DNA of 64,000 nt from Symbiodinium natans (GCA_905221605.1 CAJNDS010000724.1:600001-664000); one strand, 5' to 3'; positions 9,532 to 19,542 are shown, counted from the stretch's first letter. Translations and numbers: made by a program. Notes: a model not told the origin generated them from the letters alone.

Positions 9532-9690
9532 GGGTTTAGGGTTTAGGGTTTAGGGTTTAGGGTTTAGGGTTTAGGGTTTGGGGTTTGGGGTTTGGGGTTT
9601 GGGGTTTAGGGGTTTAGGGCGTGTATGGCGTTTAGGGTTCAGGGTTCAGGGTTTAGGGTTTAGGGTTTAGGGTTTAGGGGATTTTTGGGT
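9532..9690 (+). repeat. TTTAGGG array with a TTTGGGG sub-block
   Basis: Eight TTTAGGG units, then four GTTTGGG units, then further TTTAGGG units: a local variant cluster. Confidence 0.9.
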
Positions 9691-9877
9691 CTGGAATTTG
9701 TTCTTCTTGTTGTTTTTTTTTGTTTTTATGGTTTTAGGGTTTTAAGTTTTAGGTTCTTAGCTTTTTAGGTTTCACTGTTTGGGGTTTTACGTTTTGGGGT
9801 TGTAGGGGTTTGGGGTTTGGGGTAGGGTTTCGGTTTGGGGCTTATGGAGTGTTTCCCCAAACCCTCCAGCCCTGTAG

Positions 9878-9928
9878 GAAACTGAAACTTTCGGGATTCC
9901 CGACAAGGCCTTACGGCTTCAAATCCAG
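9878..9928 (+). CDS. Putative micro-exon, product unknown
   Basis: After CCCTGTAG the frame reads ETETFGIPDKALRLQIQ and ends CCAG before a TTAGGG block. Short; weak. Confidence 0.25.
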
Positions 9929-10014
9929 AGCTTAGGGTTTAGGGTTAGGTTTTGGGTTTTGGGTTGAGGGTTTAGGGTTGAGGGTACCAGGGTTTAGGGT
10001 TTAGGGTTTAGGGA

Positions 10015-10093
10015 GCGGCCCTTGTGGTGAGACAAGGTTTGCTTTCCGTTAGGCAGACTGGGCTCTCTGGGCCAGAGACGCCAGGGTCTGTCC
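10015..10093 (+). CDS. Putative exon with consensus donor GTAAGT
   Basis: Reads AALVVRQGLLSVRQTGLSGP and ETPGSV, ending at GTAAGTTC (10094), a near-perfect 5' splice site. Flanked upstream by a TTTAGGG array. No family recognised. Confidence 0.4.
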
Positions 10094-10223
10094 GTAAGTT
10101 CTGGTTTTGGAAGGGTTTAGGGTTTAGGGTTTAGGGCTAGGGTTTAGGGTTTAGGGTTTAGGGTTTAGGGCTAAGGTTTAGGGTTTAGGGTTTAGGGTTT
10201 AGGGATAGGGGATGCAAGGGGTT

Positions 10224-10295
10224 TGGAAGAATATCTGCAAGCAGGAGGATGATGCCTGGCAGTGGACTGCAGAAGGCGGCACGGAGGCCAGCTGA
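10224..10295 (+). CDS. Putative exon, acidic/Trp-rich
   Basis: Reads WKNICKQEDDAWQWTAEGGT then EAS and TGA at 10293. Composition is protein-like. No family recognised. Confidence 0.35.
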   Translation, partial: WKNICKQEDDAWQWTAEGGTEAS

Positions 10296-10470
10296 AGCTG
10301 AGTGGTTTAGGTTTTGGGGTTTTGGGTTTTGGGTTTAGGGTTTAGGGTTTAGGGTTTAGGGTTTATAAGGGCTCAGTGGTTTAGGTTTTGGGGTTGAGTG
10401 TTCAAGTTTAGCGTTCGGAATGTCTGGCGACAGGGTGTTGGGTTTAGGGTTTAGGGTTTAGGGCTTAGGG

Positions 10471-10590
10471 TTTTTAGTTTAGGGTTTATAGGGTTTATAG
10501 GGTTTATAGGGTTTATAGGGTTTATAGGGTTTATAGGGTTTAGGGTTTAGGGTTTATAGGGTTTAGGGTTTAGGGTTTAGGGTTTAGGGT
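10471..10590 (+). repeat. TTTATAGGG nonamer block inside a TTTAGGG array
   Basis: Seven TTTATAGGG units, six of them consecutive, embedded in ordinary heptamers. The same nonamer forms a separate array at 61.9 kb. Confidence 0.9.
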
Positions 10591-10631
10591 TTGGACTAAA
10601 CCCTCTAGCATTAAACCCTATGTTGATAGCC

Positions 10632-10685
10632 AGGGCAGTGGCTTTCAGGTTCGAGGCCAAAGAGTCCCGTGCACCTGCTCACCCC
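10632..10685 (+). CDS. Putative micro-exon, product unknown
   Basis: Reads RAVAFRFEAKESRAPAH after the acceptor-like GATAGCCAG. Short. Confidence 0.25.
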
Positions 10686-10881
10686 AAGCCCTAAACCTTA
10701 AACCCTAAACCCTAGCCCTAAACCCTAAACCCTAAACCCTAAACCCTAATCCCCAAACCCTAAACCCCAAACCCTGAATCGCAGAGCTCTAGGCTTTCGT
10801 CAATACTGTTTGTACCATGTAATGGATTTGAAGGATGTGCCTTTTTTCTCTTTTCTGCGGTTTGGGGTTTGGGGTTTAGGG

Positions 10882-10962
10882 TTTCTGTCCACCTTCAAGA
10901 AGTCGGGCAAGAATGTGTTCCCCAGGCTGGGTGCGTCCTGGGTTAGATGGAGAAGTTTCAAG
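10882..10962 (+). CDS. Putative exon with donor GTTAGT
   Basis: Reads FLSTFKKSGKNVFPRLGASW then VRWRSFK, ending AAG|GTTAGT. Preceded by a GTTTGGGG array. Basic and aromatic; no family recognised. Confidence 0.4.
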
Positions 10963-11076
10963 GTTAGTCATAGACAGTGCCAGTGCCAGCTGCCAGGCGA
11001 GATCTGTTGAGAATATGGGTTTAGGGTTTAGGGTTTAGTGTTTTGGCTTTCGTGAACCCCGAGCGATTTCCCCCAG

Positions 11077-11142
11077 GCATACTTGAATGCCTGGGAGTTG
11101 CTTGCTTTGCTCAGTCAGTCAGTCCATCTACACGCCACATGA
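11077..11142 (+). CDS. Putative exon after CCCCCAG acceptor
   Basis: Reads AYLNAWELLALLSQSVHLHA, then TGA at 11140. A pyrimidine-rich ATTTCCCCCAG precedes it. Confidence 0.4.
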   Translation, partial: AYLNAWELLALLSQSVHLHAT

Positions 11143-11152
11143 TTCGGCAGGA

Positions 11153-11329
11153 CTGAGGCAACAGCTGGATGACACTGGCATTGGCCAGTGTCTGTGGCTG
11201 TTATCGGGACTTCCGCCTTTCTTACGCGTCCGCGAGCTTCCTGCTCGTACAAGAGGAGAATTGTGGGACAGAAGGCATGAAATAACACATGTTGGAGTGA
11301 GCACGTGTGGCTGCTTTAATGCCAGATGA
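11153..11329 (+). CDS. Putative terminal exon, 58 codons, product unknown
   Basis: Open from LRQQLDDTGIGQCLWLLSGL through PPFLRVRELPARTRGELWDR to GCFNAR and TGA 11327. Third positions are GC-rich. No family recognised. Confidence 0.45.
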   Translation: MRQQLDDTGIGQCLWLLSGLPPFLRVRELPARTRGELWDRRHEITHVGVSTCGCFNAR

Positions 11330-11357
11330 TGCACTAACCCTAAACCCTTGCATTCTG

Positions 11358-11465
11358 AACTTTGTCGGCCTCGTGGAACCCTTGTTTCGCGAGCCTGCCC
11401 TGGCTCCCGCTTGGTGCATCTTAGGGCTTGGATATCAGAAGGTTTGGAGTCAGCCCGAACCCTAA
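11358..11465 (+). CDS. Putative exon, product unknown
   Basis: Reads NFVGLVEPLFREPALAPAWC then ILGLGYQKVWSQPEP up to a stop made by CCCTAA repeat sequence. Confidence 0.4.
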   Translation, partial: NFVGLVEPLFREPALAPAWCILGLGYQKVWSQPEP

Positions 11466-11660
11466 AACCTGAAACCCGAACACCCTAACACCCTGAAACC
11501 CCGACACCCAAAACCACAATACCCTAAACCCTAAAACCCTAACCCCCAAACCTTAAAACCCTGCGTTTAGAGTTCCGAGGCGCAGGGGTTTGGAAGGCTT
11601 CAGGGGTAATGGCCCTTCAGCCCTAAACCCTAAACCCTAAACCCTAAACCCCAATCAGCT

Positions 11661-11717
11661 ATGGCCCAGGGGAATGGTGCCTCCGGCTCGGCCGCAGCAG
11701 CCTTGCCCGAGGCTTGA
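11661..11717 (+). CDS. Putative short exon, Ala/Gly-rich
   Basis: ATG 11661 reads MAQGNGASGSAAAALPEA to TGA. Low complexity. Between 11,720 and 12,340 I see only repeat fragments and short unique DNA. Confidence 0.25.
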   Translation: MAQGNGASGSAAAALPEA

Positions 11718-12340
11718 TGCTCAGCGGTGTAGGGTTTAGGGTTTAGGGTTTATAGGGTACCCTGCATTGTCGGATCGGATTCGTCACCCAAAATCCTCAG
11801 CCCTCCCAATGTCTTACACCCCAACAGGCTAGGGTTTGGGGTCCCCGAAGCCCCAAGACCCCAAAACCGCCCCCGAAGAAACGCCCCTAGTTGGCCCAAC
11901 CCCTCAACCTCCTCGACCCTAAGCCCCAAGAATCTACCCCCGAGTGCACCCTAAACCCTAAAGCCTAGACCCTAAGCCCTCAACCCTAAACCTTAAACCC
12001 TAAATCCTCAACCCTAAGTAGGGTTTTAGGGGGGTCTCTTGACCCCTGGCCCCCCAATTCAGCAGCGAAGCCGTGTGCGCAGGTGTCAGCTGACAAGGAG
12101 ATCCCAGGCGCTCCGTCCCAAGACCCTAAACCCTAAACCCCAAACCCTAACCCCTAAACCCTAAGCCCTACACCCTTAACAGCAAATCCTAAACCCCAGG
12201 GTAAACCCCAACCTTGGCTGAAAAATAGGGATTATATTACGGGGTAGTATAATCCTTACTAAGGACTAGTAGGAACATTCCAACCTACAAACCCTGAAAA
12301 TCCGGAAGCTTTACTGGGTTTTCTTTGTCATACTGGGGTA

Positions 12341-12425
12341 ACAATTTACATCTTTAAGGGTACTTAAACTCAATAAGGAAAAGAAATTTATATTTTTTGT
12401 ACTATCCCAACCATGAACTAGTTTT
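12341..12425 (+). mobile_element. MD miniature element, copy 1
   Basis: TTTAAGGGTACTTAAACTC, AATAAGGAA and CTATCCCAACCATGAACTAG are shared with 28546-28640. No coding capacity. Confidence 0.6.
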
Positions 12426-12540
12426 GGAGCGCTATACTTTAATACATTCTTTTTGGTTCTGGGTTCCTATTATATCTACTTATACCTAAACGTATATGGA
12501 GTGGTTGTCATTATGCTCCCTTTTGGGGTACCCTAAGTAG
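12420..12540 (+). mobile_element. ME miniature element, copy 1
   Basis: TTTTGGAGCGCTATACTTTA and TTCTGGGTTCCTATTATATC match copies at 24452 and 30113. The right terminus (TCTACTCCAAA) is not found here. Confidence 0.5.
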
Positions 12541-12602
12541 TAGGCGCCGTATGATAATAGGGACCCACGAAGGGACCATAATTTTGCAACCACCCAGATA
12601 CT

Positions 12603-12680
12603 TTTTAGGGTTTAGGGTTTAGGGTTTAGGGTTTAGGGTTTAGGGTTTAGGGTTTAGGGTTTAGGGTTTAGGGTTTAGGG
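12603..12680 (+). repeat. TTTAGGG array, 11 units
   Basis: Near-perfect heptamers. Confidence 0.95.
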
Positions 12681-12787
12681 CCAGGGTCTACTCCAAAGTC
12701 GGGTTTAGGGGGCGCGCTGGGCCCCAGGACTCCGGAGTCCGCAAAATCCTGCATCCGAAATTCTCGCACCTGCATCTCACCTTGTCC

Positions 12788-12905
12788 CTAAACCCTAAAC
12801 CCTAAACCCTTAACCCTAAACCCTAAACCCTAAACCCTAAACCCTAAACCCTAAACCCTAAACCCTAAACCCTAAACCCTAAACCCTAAACCCTAAACCC
12901 TAAAC
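12788..12905 (-). repeat. CCCTAAA array, 16-17 units
   Basis: Near-perfect heptamers, one unit with an extra T. Confidence 0.95.
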
Positions 12906-12908
12906 CTT

Positions 12909-12983
12909 GTTCCCAGTCGTGGTTTGCTTGCCGCCATCCGAGCCCTCGAGCAGCAGCGCGGGGCCCAAGCTCAGGGGCATGAC
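12909..12983 (+). CDS. Putative exon, helical
   Basis: Reads VPSRGLLAAIRALEQQRGAQ and AQGHD directly after a CCCTAAA array and before an ML element. Alpha-helical composition. Confidence 0.35.
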
Positions 12984-12984
12984 T

Positions 12985-13105
12985 TTCCCAGGTAGGATAA
13001 GGGCTTGAAAAGGGAACCCTTCTGAACCCTCTTCCGGCTCTCTGAAAGAGGGTCCTTCTTGAGAGGGTCTACATCCCCAAGGGCCCCCCTCCCTAGACTT
13101 GTGAT
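12985..13105 (+). mobile_element. ML miniature element, copy 1
   Basis: GGATAAGGGCTTGAAAAGGG, CTTCTGAACCCTC and GAGAGGGTCTACATCCCCAA match 27710-27825 closely. No coding capacity. Confidence 0.65.
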
Positions 13106-13912
13106 GCAGGGATTCGTGGGCCCCTTGGGCCCTAAACCCTAGCCTTGAACCCTGAACCCGAAACCCTAAACCCCAAGCCCCGAAATCTAAGCCCTTGTTT
13201 GGGCTTGTGGTTCTTTGGGTTCGAGAACCCTAAGGCCTCTAGGTACCAAGGCCTAGCTTCCGGGCTGCAGGTAGCAAGCTGGGCTCGTTTGTTGCTGTTT
13301 AGTGTTTAGTGTTTAGGGTTTAGTGTGTAGTGTTTAGTGTTTAGGGTTTAGGGTTTAGGGTTTGGGGTTTAGGGTTTAGGGTTTAGGGTTTAGGGGCAAT
13401 AGCCCTTGTTAGCAAAAGAAGGTATATGGGTAGTTCTCTAACTTAGGGTCCCTTTACCCTACCTTAGACCCTAAACCCGAAACCCGAAACGCTGGATCCT
13501 GCGCCCTAAACCCTTTTGGGGTCCTTGTGTTCAGGGTGCCTCAGAGAAATACCCATACTTGGGGGTTTACTGCTGGGTTGCTAGGGAACCCAAAGCCCTA
13601 CATTAAACCCGAAGCCTTCGGAGGACTTTAGGGTTTAGGGTTTAGGGTGGGTTTAAGGTTTAGGGTTTAGGGTTTGGGTGCCTCCATCGAGTCTGTCATC
13701 ATCTCCCTTGGCTCCAAGCCCTAAACTTGCACCCTGACGCGACACCCTACGCCCCTGAACTTGCACCCTGAAGCCCAGAACCTAAATATCCGGGTTCAGG
13801 GGTGAGGGTTCTGCATAGTTGAGTGTACCAAATCTACACTTTAGGGGCCTATCCCCAAAGTCAAATCGCCGAGTAGGAAGACCGAGGTACCCCAAACCCT
13901 AAACCCTAAACC

Positions 13913-14008
13913 GACGACCAGGTAGCCACTGGAGACCAGGCCCGACTCCCAGCTGTTTGCGCGGCTTCGGGGGGCTTACGGAACCATTCTAGGGCTCGTC
14001 TCGGGTTT
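13913..14008 (+). CDS. Putative exon, product unknown
   Basis: Reads DDQVATGDQARLPAVCAASG then GLRNHSRARLG into a TTTAGGG array. A smaller coding-like piece (GASIESVIISLGSK) lies at 13677-13721. Confidence 0.35.
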
Positions 14009-14122
14009 AGGGTTTAGGGTTTAGGGTTTAGGGTTTAGGGTTTAGGATCTAGGATCTAGGGCTCAGGGCTTAGGGTTTGCGGCTTGGGGCTTAGAGCTTA
14101 GGATGCTAAACCGAGCAGCAGC

Positions 14123-14224
14123 TCCACACTTCCTTCAAGCTTCTCTGAGCAAAAAGTAGCAACTCCCCACTCTCTCAAGTAGAGAGTGACACCACACTTC
14201 CTTCAAGCTTCTCTGAGCAAAAGA
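14123..14224 (+). repeat. Direct duplication of 31 bp
   Basis: CCACACTTCCTTCAAGCTTC and the following CTGAGCAAAA occur at about 14125 and 14193. Confidence 0.85.
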
Positions 14225-14244
14225 GTACTGTGAGTGCATGTGAC

Positions 14245-14360
14245 ATGTCTGTGGCGTGGGTCCGTGTTATGGGCCAGTTTATGGGGTCAGCTTCCCTGTA
14301 CATGCTGCAGTGTTTTGGCCACGAGCTGAAGCTGCAAACTGACCTTGGCCCCTGCTCTAG
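14245..14360 (+). CDS. Putative first exon from ATG 14245
   Basis: Reads MSVAWVRVMGQFMGSASLYM then LQCFGHELKLQTDL. Ends before the CTCTAG at 14360. Mildly hydrophobic; no family recognised. It is followed at once by a coiled-coil-like exon in another frame. Confidence 0.4.
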
Positions 14361-14362
14361 TT

Positions 14363-14500
14363 ATGGACGAGAGCAACTTACAGCGACTGCAAGACGAGCG
14401 TGACCAGCTCAAGCGCAGTTCGAAAGAAGCTTCTCAAGTGCTCAAGCTGGAGGCTGCGGGCAATCGTAGCACTGCTAGCGCGGACGTTGTTCGTAGTAGT
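14363..14500 (+). CDS. Putative exon, coiled-coil
   Basis: Reads MDESNLQRLQDERDQLKRSS then KEASQVLKLEAAGN: heptad-like, highly charged, typical coiled coil. Downstream the frame runs into an MM element (GTATGGGCCCTC at about 14,513), so the exon ends before that. Confidence 0.45.
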
Positions 14501-14579
14501 CGGGATCCGGAGTATGGGCCCTCATTGTATATTAGTGGAAATAAAGCAAGTGACCCTATTTTTGATCCTAAACCCTAAA

Positions 14580-14755
14580 TCCTAAGCCCTAAACCCTAAA
14601 ACCTTAACGCTAAACCCTAAACCCTGAACCCTCAACCCTAAACCCTAAACCCTGAATCCTAAACGCCAAACCCTAAACCCTAAACCCTAAACCCTAAACT
14701 CTAAACCCTAAACCCTAAACCCTAAACCCTAAACCCTAAACCCTAAACCCTTAGC
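14580..14755 (-). repeat. CCCTAAA array, degenerate then near-perfect
   Basis: Degenerate from 14580; near-perfect heptamers over 14686-14755. Confidence 0.9.
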
Positions 14756-15107
14756 CCAAGTGAAGGGCCCATACTTCGGAGCCCCTAAGCACCCCTTGAT
14801 TGAGCACCGTGTGCTCGGCAAATATCCCGAAAGAACTTAGGGTTTAGGGTTTAGGGTGTAGGGTTTAGGGTTTAGGGTTTAAGGTTGAGATCCTGCGCCC
14901 AAAACTATATGTTGGTTTAGGGTTTCGGGCTTCGAGTTTCGAAGCCACACACCCTACACCCCTTTGCTCAAAAGCATCTCAATACCTTCAAAAACCCTCA
15001 ACCCCCCCCCCCCCCCAACAAACACCTGCAAGCCCTAACCCCTCAACCCCAAACCCGAAACCCAAAACCCTCCTAAACCCTAAACCCGAAACCCTAAACC
15101 CTAAACC

Positions 15108-15188
15108 ACCAAAGCGGTGTTGCCCAGGCGCCTACACAGCAGACGAGCCGTCGGGGACCCGGTTTCCTTGCTTTGGCGGTTCCGGGCT
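15108..15188 (+). CDS. Putative exon, basic
   Basis: Reads TKAVLPRRLHSRRAVGDPVS then LLWRFRAY. Flanked by CCCTAAA repeats upstream. Confidence 0.35.
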
Positions 15189-15586
15189 TACCCTAAACCT
15201 ACATGATGCAGATTTGCGTGGTTTAGGGGGTTTAGAGCTGGGCCGTAAGTTCTAAACTTCTTGGACCGATAAAGCCTGAACCCAAAAGAGCTTTTAGGGT
15301 TTAGGGTTTAGGGCCTTTAGGGCCTTTAGGGCCTTTGGGGCCTGTCGGGCTTGAAAGTGTTGGGTTCAAGGGGTGAGGCTGTCGGCAAAGCTAGAGTTTG
15401 AATTCCTTGAGAGGGGGTTTAGGGTTTAGCGGTGCGCCTGTCGGCAACTGTAAATAAGACGTCCAAGGTGGGATTAGGGTTTAGGGTTTAGGGTTTAGTT
15501 GGCAAACTCTGATCCGTAAACTCCGAACTCACAAAGCCAGGAGGATGCACTGTCTGTTCCTGGGTTGCTCTGGGACCTAGCCCTAA

Positions 15587-15675
15587 ACCCTAAACCCTAA
15601 ACCCTAAACCCTAAACCCTAAACCCTAAACCCTAAACCCTAAACCCTAAACCCTAAGCCCTAAGCCCTAAGCCCT
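15587..15675 (-). repeat. CCCTAAA array with CCCTAAG end block
   Basis: Ten CCCTAAA units, then three or four CCCTAAG units: local spread of a variant. Confidence 0.9.
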
Positions 15676-15689
15676 AGTTTCGGCTTTCC

Positions 15690-15812
15690 TACGTTGAGCC
15701 GGGACTCGGAGTAGCCCCTTACTTCCTTTCTCTAGGGGCTTAGGTTCCCTTCGAAGCCCCTCAAAACCACAGAGGGTACCCTTTTTCTTCCAAGGTTACT
15801 CTTGGGCCTGCT
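15690..15812 (+). mobile_element. MH-family element, copy 3
   Basis: GGACTCGGAGTAGCCCCTTA at the left, GGTTACTCTTGGGCCTGCTAG at the right, with TTAGGTTCCCTTCGAAGCCC inside. The most complete MH copy without an internal array. Confidence 0.65.
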
Positions 15813-15935
15813 AGCCCTAAACCCGGAACCCTAAACCCTAAACCCTAAACCCTAAACCCTAAACCCTAAACCCTAAACCCTAAACCCTAAACCCTGAACC
15901 CTGAACCCTGAACCCTATGGGTTGATGCGTTTCAG

Positions 15936-16046
15936 GCCTTTTCGGGGGGAGACGTCCTGACCTCATGGGAATCACGTGAAGGACGAGGCCAAGCACCCCC
16001 AGCTCCCATGTGGCGCGCCGTGCCCCCCTGGACTACTACACCCTAA
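15936..16046 (+). CDS. Putative exon after GCGTTTCAG acceptor
   Basis: Reads AFSGGDVLTSWESREGRGQA then PPAPMWRAVPPWTT into a stop made by CCCTAA sequence. No family recognised. Confidence 0.4.
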   Translation, partial: AFSGGDVLTSWESREGRGQAPPAPMWRAVPPWTTTP

Positions 16047-16146
16047 ACCCTGAACCCTAAACCCTAAACCCTAAACCCTAAACCCTAAACCCTGTAGGTC
16101 TTAGGTTCCCTAAGCCTAAACCCCCAACCTGCAACTCCGAACAAGG

Positions 16147-16200
16147 GCGGGCGAGGATGCGGAGGAGGCCAAGCCTGAGGCAACGAACAGGCCAGGGCAA
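16147..16200 (+). CDS. Putative short exon with donor GTAAAC
   Basis: Reads AGEDAEEAKPEATNRPGQ and ends at GTAAAC (16201). Confidence 0.35.
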
Positions 16201-16569
16201 GTAAACCCTAACCCGCCTGAAGTTGTTTTTCCCTAAACCCCAAACCCTAAACCCTAAACCCTAAACCCTAAACCCCAAACCCTAAACCCTAAACCCTAAA
16301 CCCTAACCCCCAAGCCCCAAAACCCAAAATCCTATCAACCCGAAACCCTAAGCCCCCAAAGGGTTTTGTTTTAGGCGGGCCCGCGTCCTAGCTTCATCGT
16401 ACAATGAGAGTGCAAGGTCCGCAAGGCACAGCAAATTTACAAGCTTCAAGCCATTAAAAGAAAAAATAAACCCTAAACCCGAAACGCTAAACCCTAAACC
16501 CCAAATCCTAGACCCCGTACGTACCCACCCTGAAGCTGTCCTTCATTCCTCCAGCGGAAGTGTACAGAC

Positions 16570-16665
16570 CCTTACTGAGTAGCTGAATGAGTACACTTTA
16601 CCTTTTGGGGATACGATAATCCCCTATAAAATTGAAAGTGTACACTTTTCGGGGTATAAGCTAAA
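16570..16665 (+). mobile_element. MB miniature element, copy 1
   Basis: GAGTAGCTGAATGAGTACAC and GAAAGTGTACACTTTTCGGG match copies at 27080 and 31842. The inner CTTTACC...GGTATAAG part is shorter here. Confidence 0.6.
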
Positions 16666-16799
16666 CCCTAAACCCTAAACCCTGAACCCTGAACCCTAAA
16701 CCCTAAACCCTAAACCCTAAACCCTGGAGGCAACTAAGCTTACGCGGTAACACATAAAGCAGGTCGTAGTTGGCGATCCCTCACGTTCGAAGGGCGGTT

Positions 16800-17075
16800 T
16801 GGGTTTGGGGTTTAGGGCTTAGGGTTAGGGTTTAGGGGTTAGGGTTCAGGGTTTAGGGTTTAGGGTTTGGGATTTAGGGTTTAGGTCCTCCGCTAAACAC
16901 ACAGCCCCCAAACCCCCCAAGCCCCAAGCTCTCAAACCCCCAAACCCCCAACCCCCCAACCCCCCAACCCCCCAACCCCCCAACCCCCCAACCCCCCAAA
17001 CCCCCAAACCCCCAAACCCCAAACCCCCAAACCCCTAAACCCCCAAACCCCCAAACCCTAAACCCTAAACCCCGC
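16800..17075. repeat. TTTAGGG block, then CCCCCAAA/CCCCCCAA array
   Basis: 16800-16890 is degenerate TTTAGGG; 16919-17075 is C-rich, with seven consecutive CCCCCCAA octamers at 16940-17000. A minus-strand open frame across it is a Gly/Leu/Trp by-product of the repeat. Confidence 0.9.
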
Positions 17076-17417
17076 CTGCCATGATGCTTCAGCCTTTCCA
17101 GGCAGAGACTGCAACTTGTCAGCCCGAGTTTCAGCAACCGCATGGGTAGCTCTCTCTAAATTTGGGGTCCCGTTTTTGGTGGGTCCTTTATTTAAGGGTG
17201 CCATGCTATCTAGTTATCTATCTATCTACCTATCTATATATCTATCAATATACACTTTGTTTACTTTTTTTTACTTTTTGTTCATAAATACACATAGGAG
17301 CCAACAAGGGACCCCCCCCCCCCCTAATTTGGAGAACTGCCCATTGTCCTTACGGGGGCGTATAGGGTTTAGGGTTGGGGCTTGCAGCTTCCCCCGCCCT
17401 CTTCTCTCTTTGCCAGC

Positions 17418-17500
17418 ATGCCTTTCTCGATCGCCATGAAAGCTGGGCTGGCAGTAGCCATCTTCTTGACATCTCGGACTGCAACTTGGCAGCCCATTGG
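17418..17500 (+). CDS. Putative exon, hydrophobic segment
   Basis: After CTCTTTGCCAG the frame reads MPFSIAMKAGLAVAIFLTSR then TATWQPIGT, a signal- or membrane-like segment. The string GACTGCAACTTGGCAGCCC here repeats one at 17107-17125 with one mismatch. Confidence 0.35.
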
Positions 17501-17605
17501 TACCCTTTTCCCTTTTTTTGGGTTCTGGTTCCCTTATAAAGTAACCAACCCAAAAAAAGGTGCCCTTATGATCTTATTATAATATGGTTGCTGGGCTACT
17601 AAGGC
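17495..17605 (+). mobile_element. MG miniature element, copy 1
   Basis: TTGGTACCC at the left, CCTTATAAAGTAACCAACCC and GGTGCCCTTATGATC inside, GCTGGGCTACTAAG at the right. Related copies at 28985, 31080 and 41575. Confidence 0.6.
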
Positions 17606-17606
17606 A

Positions 17607-18630
17607 ATGCATTTGTTTGCTGCATCCTTCTGGGGGCTCTCCGTGGGTTCCGAGGTTGGGTCAGTCATGTTTTGCATTGCCGCGGGTTCGACATGTCGGG
17701 TGCTTGTCGGGCAAGATGTATCGATGGGCACGAACTCTGAAATGCTCATTGAACTCCGAGAAATCTCACGTGGCCGATGACCAGCATGGAAGCCGGGCAC
17801 ACGGAGAGGGTGGTCAACTCGTTTGCTTTGGAGACAACTCGGATGGACGGTGGGATGTGCGCTGGTTGGGACGAGTTTCGGCAGTCGCAGCATGCCATTT
17901 TCATACCTGTGCAGTGCGGGCCGATGGTCAGCTCGTCTGCTTTGGCGGCAACTCATATGGACAGTGCGATGTTCCACCAGATTTGGGACCAGTTTTGGCA
18001 GTCGCAACAGGGTATTGTCATACTTGTGCGGTGCGGTCAGATGGTCAGCTCGTCTGCTTCGGAGGCAACTGGTCGGTGTGATGTGCCATCCGATTTGGGA
18101 ACTGTGTCGGCAGTCGCAGCAGGGTACTGTCATACGTGTACAGTGCGGGCCGATGGTCAGCTCGTCTGCTTTGGAGGCAACTCAGCGGGGCAGTGCGATG
18201 TGCCACCGGATCTGGGACCAGTTTTGGCAGTTTCAGCAGGCTATTTTCACACGTGTGCAGTGCGGGCCGATGGTCGGCTCGTCTGCTTTGGACGCAATGC
18301 AATGTGCCACCAGATTTGGGGCCAGTGTTGGCAATAGCAGCAGGATACTGCCACACCTGTGCTGTGCGGGCCGATGGTCAGCTCGTTTGTTTCGGGGACA
18401 ACGCAGATGGGCAGTGCGATGTTCCACCCGAGTTGGGACCAGTTTTGGCAGTCGCAGCAGGGCATTGTCATACTTGCGCGGTGCGGTCAAGTGGTCAGCT
18501 CGTCTGCTTCGGAGGCAACTCAGATGGTCGGTGTGATGTGCCATCAGATTTGGGAATTGTGTCGGCAGTCGCAGCAGGGTTTAGGCACACCGGTGCGGTG
18601 CGGGTCGGTGGCCAGCTCATTTGATTTGCA
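17607..18630 (+). pseudogene. RCC1-repeat protein, disrupted
   Basis: About seven tandem units of roughly 117 bp (39 residues) with the pattern AVRADGQLVCFGGNSYGQCD then VPPDLGPVLAVAAGYCHTC. This is the RCC1 type (beta-propeller, often a guanine exchange or docking surface), in the form abundant in dinoflagellates. An ATG at 17607 starts a 57-residue leader in another frame (FCIAAGSTCRVLVGQDVSMG). Within the repeats the frame shifts at about 18071 (5 bp, CAGAT, missing relative to the other units) and returns at about 18295 (13 bp missing). The first unit also lacks part of its VPPDLG segment. The last unit ends at a TGA in place of CFG. Without introns hidden at these points the product is broken. 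Confidence 0.8.
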
Positions 18631-18899
18631 GGCACAGGACCCCAAGGCCTCCGCGCATCAACACATGAGTTGCCACTTGGAGCATCTCAAAACCCTACAC
18701 TGCCTACACCCTACATGCAAAAAGCAACTCCATAAAACCCCATAAAACCCTATAAGACCCTACAACACTCTTTAACGCCCTATATTAAAACCTATAAAAC
18801 CCTACACCCTACATGCCCCAAAAAAAGCCTAAACACCTAAACGCCTAAACACCTAAACGCCTAAACGCCTAAACACCTAAACCCTAAACCCTCTATTGG

Positions 18900-18950
18900 G
18901 AGGCACCTCCTTCCACTCCACTGGGCGGTGCGGAGCTGAAGATGCAGATG
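18900..18950 (+). CDS. Putative short exon
   Basis: Reads EAPPSTPLGGAELKMQM and ends at a TTTAGGG array. From 18,650 to 18,895 there are only degenerate repeats such as CACCTAAACGCCTAAA. Confidence 0.25.
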
Positions 18951-19011
18951 TTTAGGGTTTAGGGTTTAGGGTTTAGGGTTTAGGGTTTTAGGGTTTAGGG
19001 TTTAGGGTTTA

Positions 19012-19112
19012 GGGCTGCGGGGCTGCAGGGCTGTAGGGCTGTAGGGCTGTAGGGCTGTAGGGCTGTAGGGCTGTAGGGCTGTCGGGCTGTCGGGCTGTAG
19101 GGCTGTAGGGCG
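19012..19112 (+). repeat. GGGCTGTA octamer array
   Basis: About 12 units of GGGCTGTA with two GTCGGGCT variants, growing directly out of a TTTAGGG array. Confidence 0.9.
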
Positions 19113-19133
19113 TAGGGTTTGGTGTAGGAGGGC

Positions 19134-19160
19134 GGGGGGGGGGGGGGGGGGGGGGGGGGG
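19134..19160 (+). repeat. Poly-G run of about 26
   Basis: Uninterrupted G tract between the octamer array and a short TTTAGGG array. Confidence 0.95.
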
Positions 19161-19439
19161 TTTAGGGTTTAGGGTTTGCGGTTCATATAGAATTGACGAT
19201 TCACAGTTTTTCCGCAGGGTCCCTGGTATTGCAGTTTTGCTTGGGAGGTGGCATACCTGATAGCGGGATTGTTAGAGGTTTAGGTGGAGGGTTGGTTTAT
19301 AGTTAGGGTTTCCTAAACCCTAAACCCTAAACCCTAAACCCTAAACCCTAAACCCTAATTAAACCCTAAACCCTAAACCCTAGACCCTAAACCCTAAACC
19401 CTAAACCCTTTAAACCTTAACCCTAAACCCTAAACCTTG

Positions 19440-19542
19440 CGAAGTTCGGCTGCGCAATGGGCAAATGATTGCGAACTGCAAGCCGGTGTCATGCTACTAG
19501 CGGTTGTTAGCACGTATCCTGCGGCTTGTGATGACGGAACCC
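19440..19542 (+). CDS. Putative exon, product unknown
   Basis: Reads SSAAQWANDCELQAGVMLLA then VVSTYPAACDDGT between two CCCTAAA arrays. Protein-like, no family recognised. Confidence 0.4.

Noticed and set aside
16874-17143. Minus-strand Gly/Leu/Trp-rich frame
   Set aside because: Direct translation of the CCCCCCAA/CCCCAAA array.
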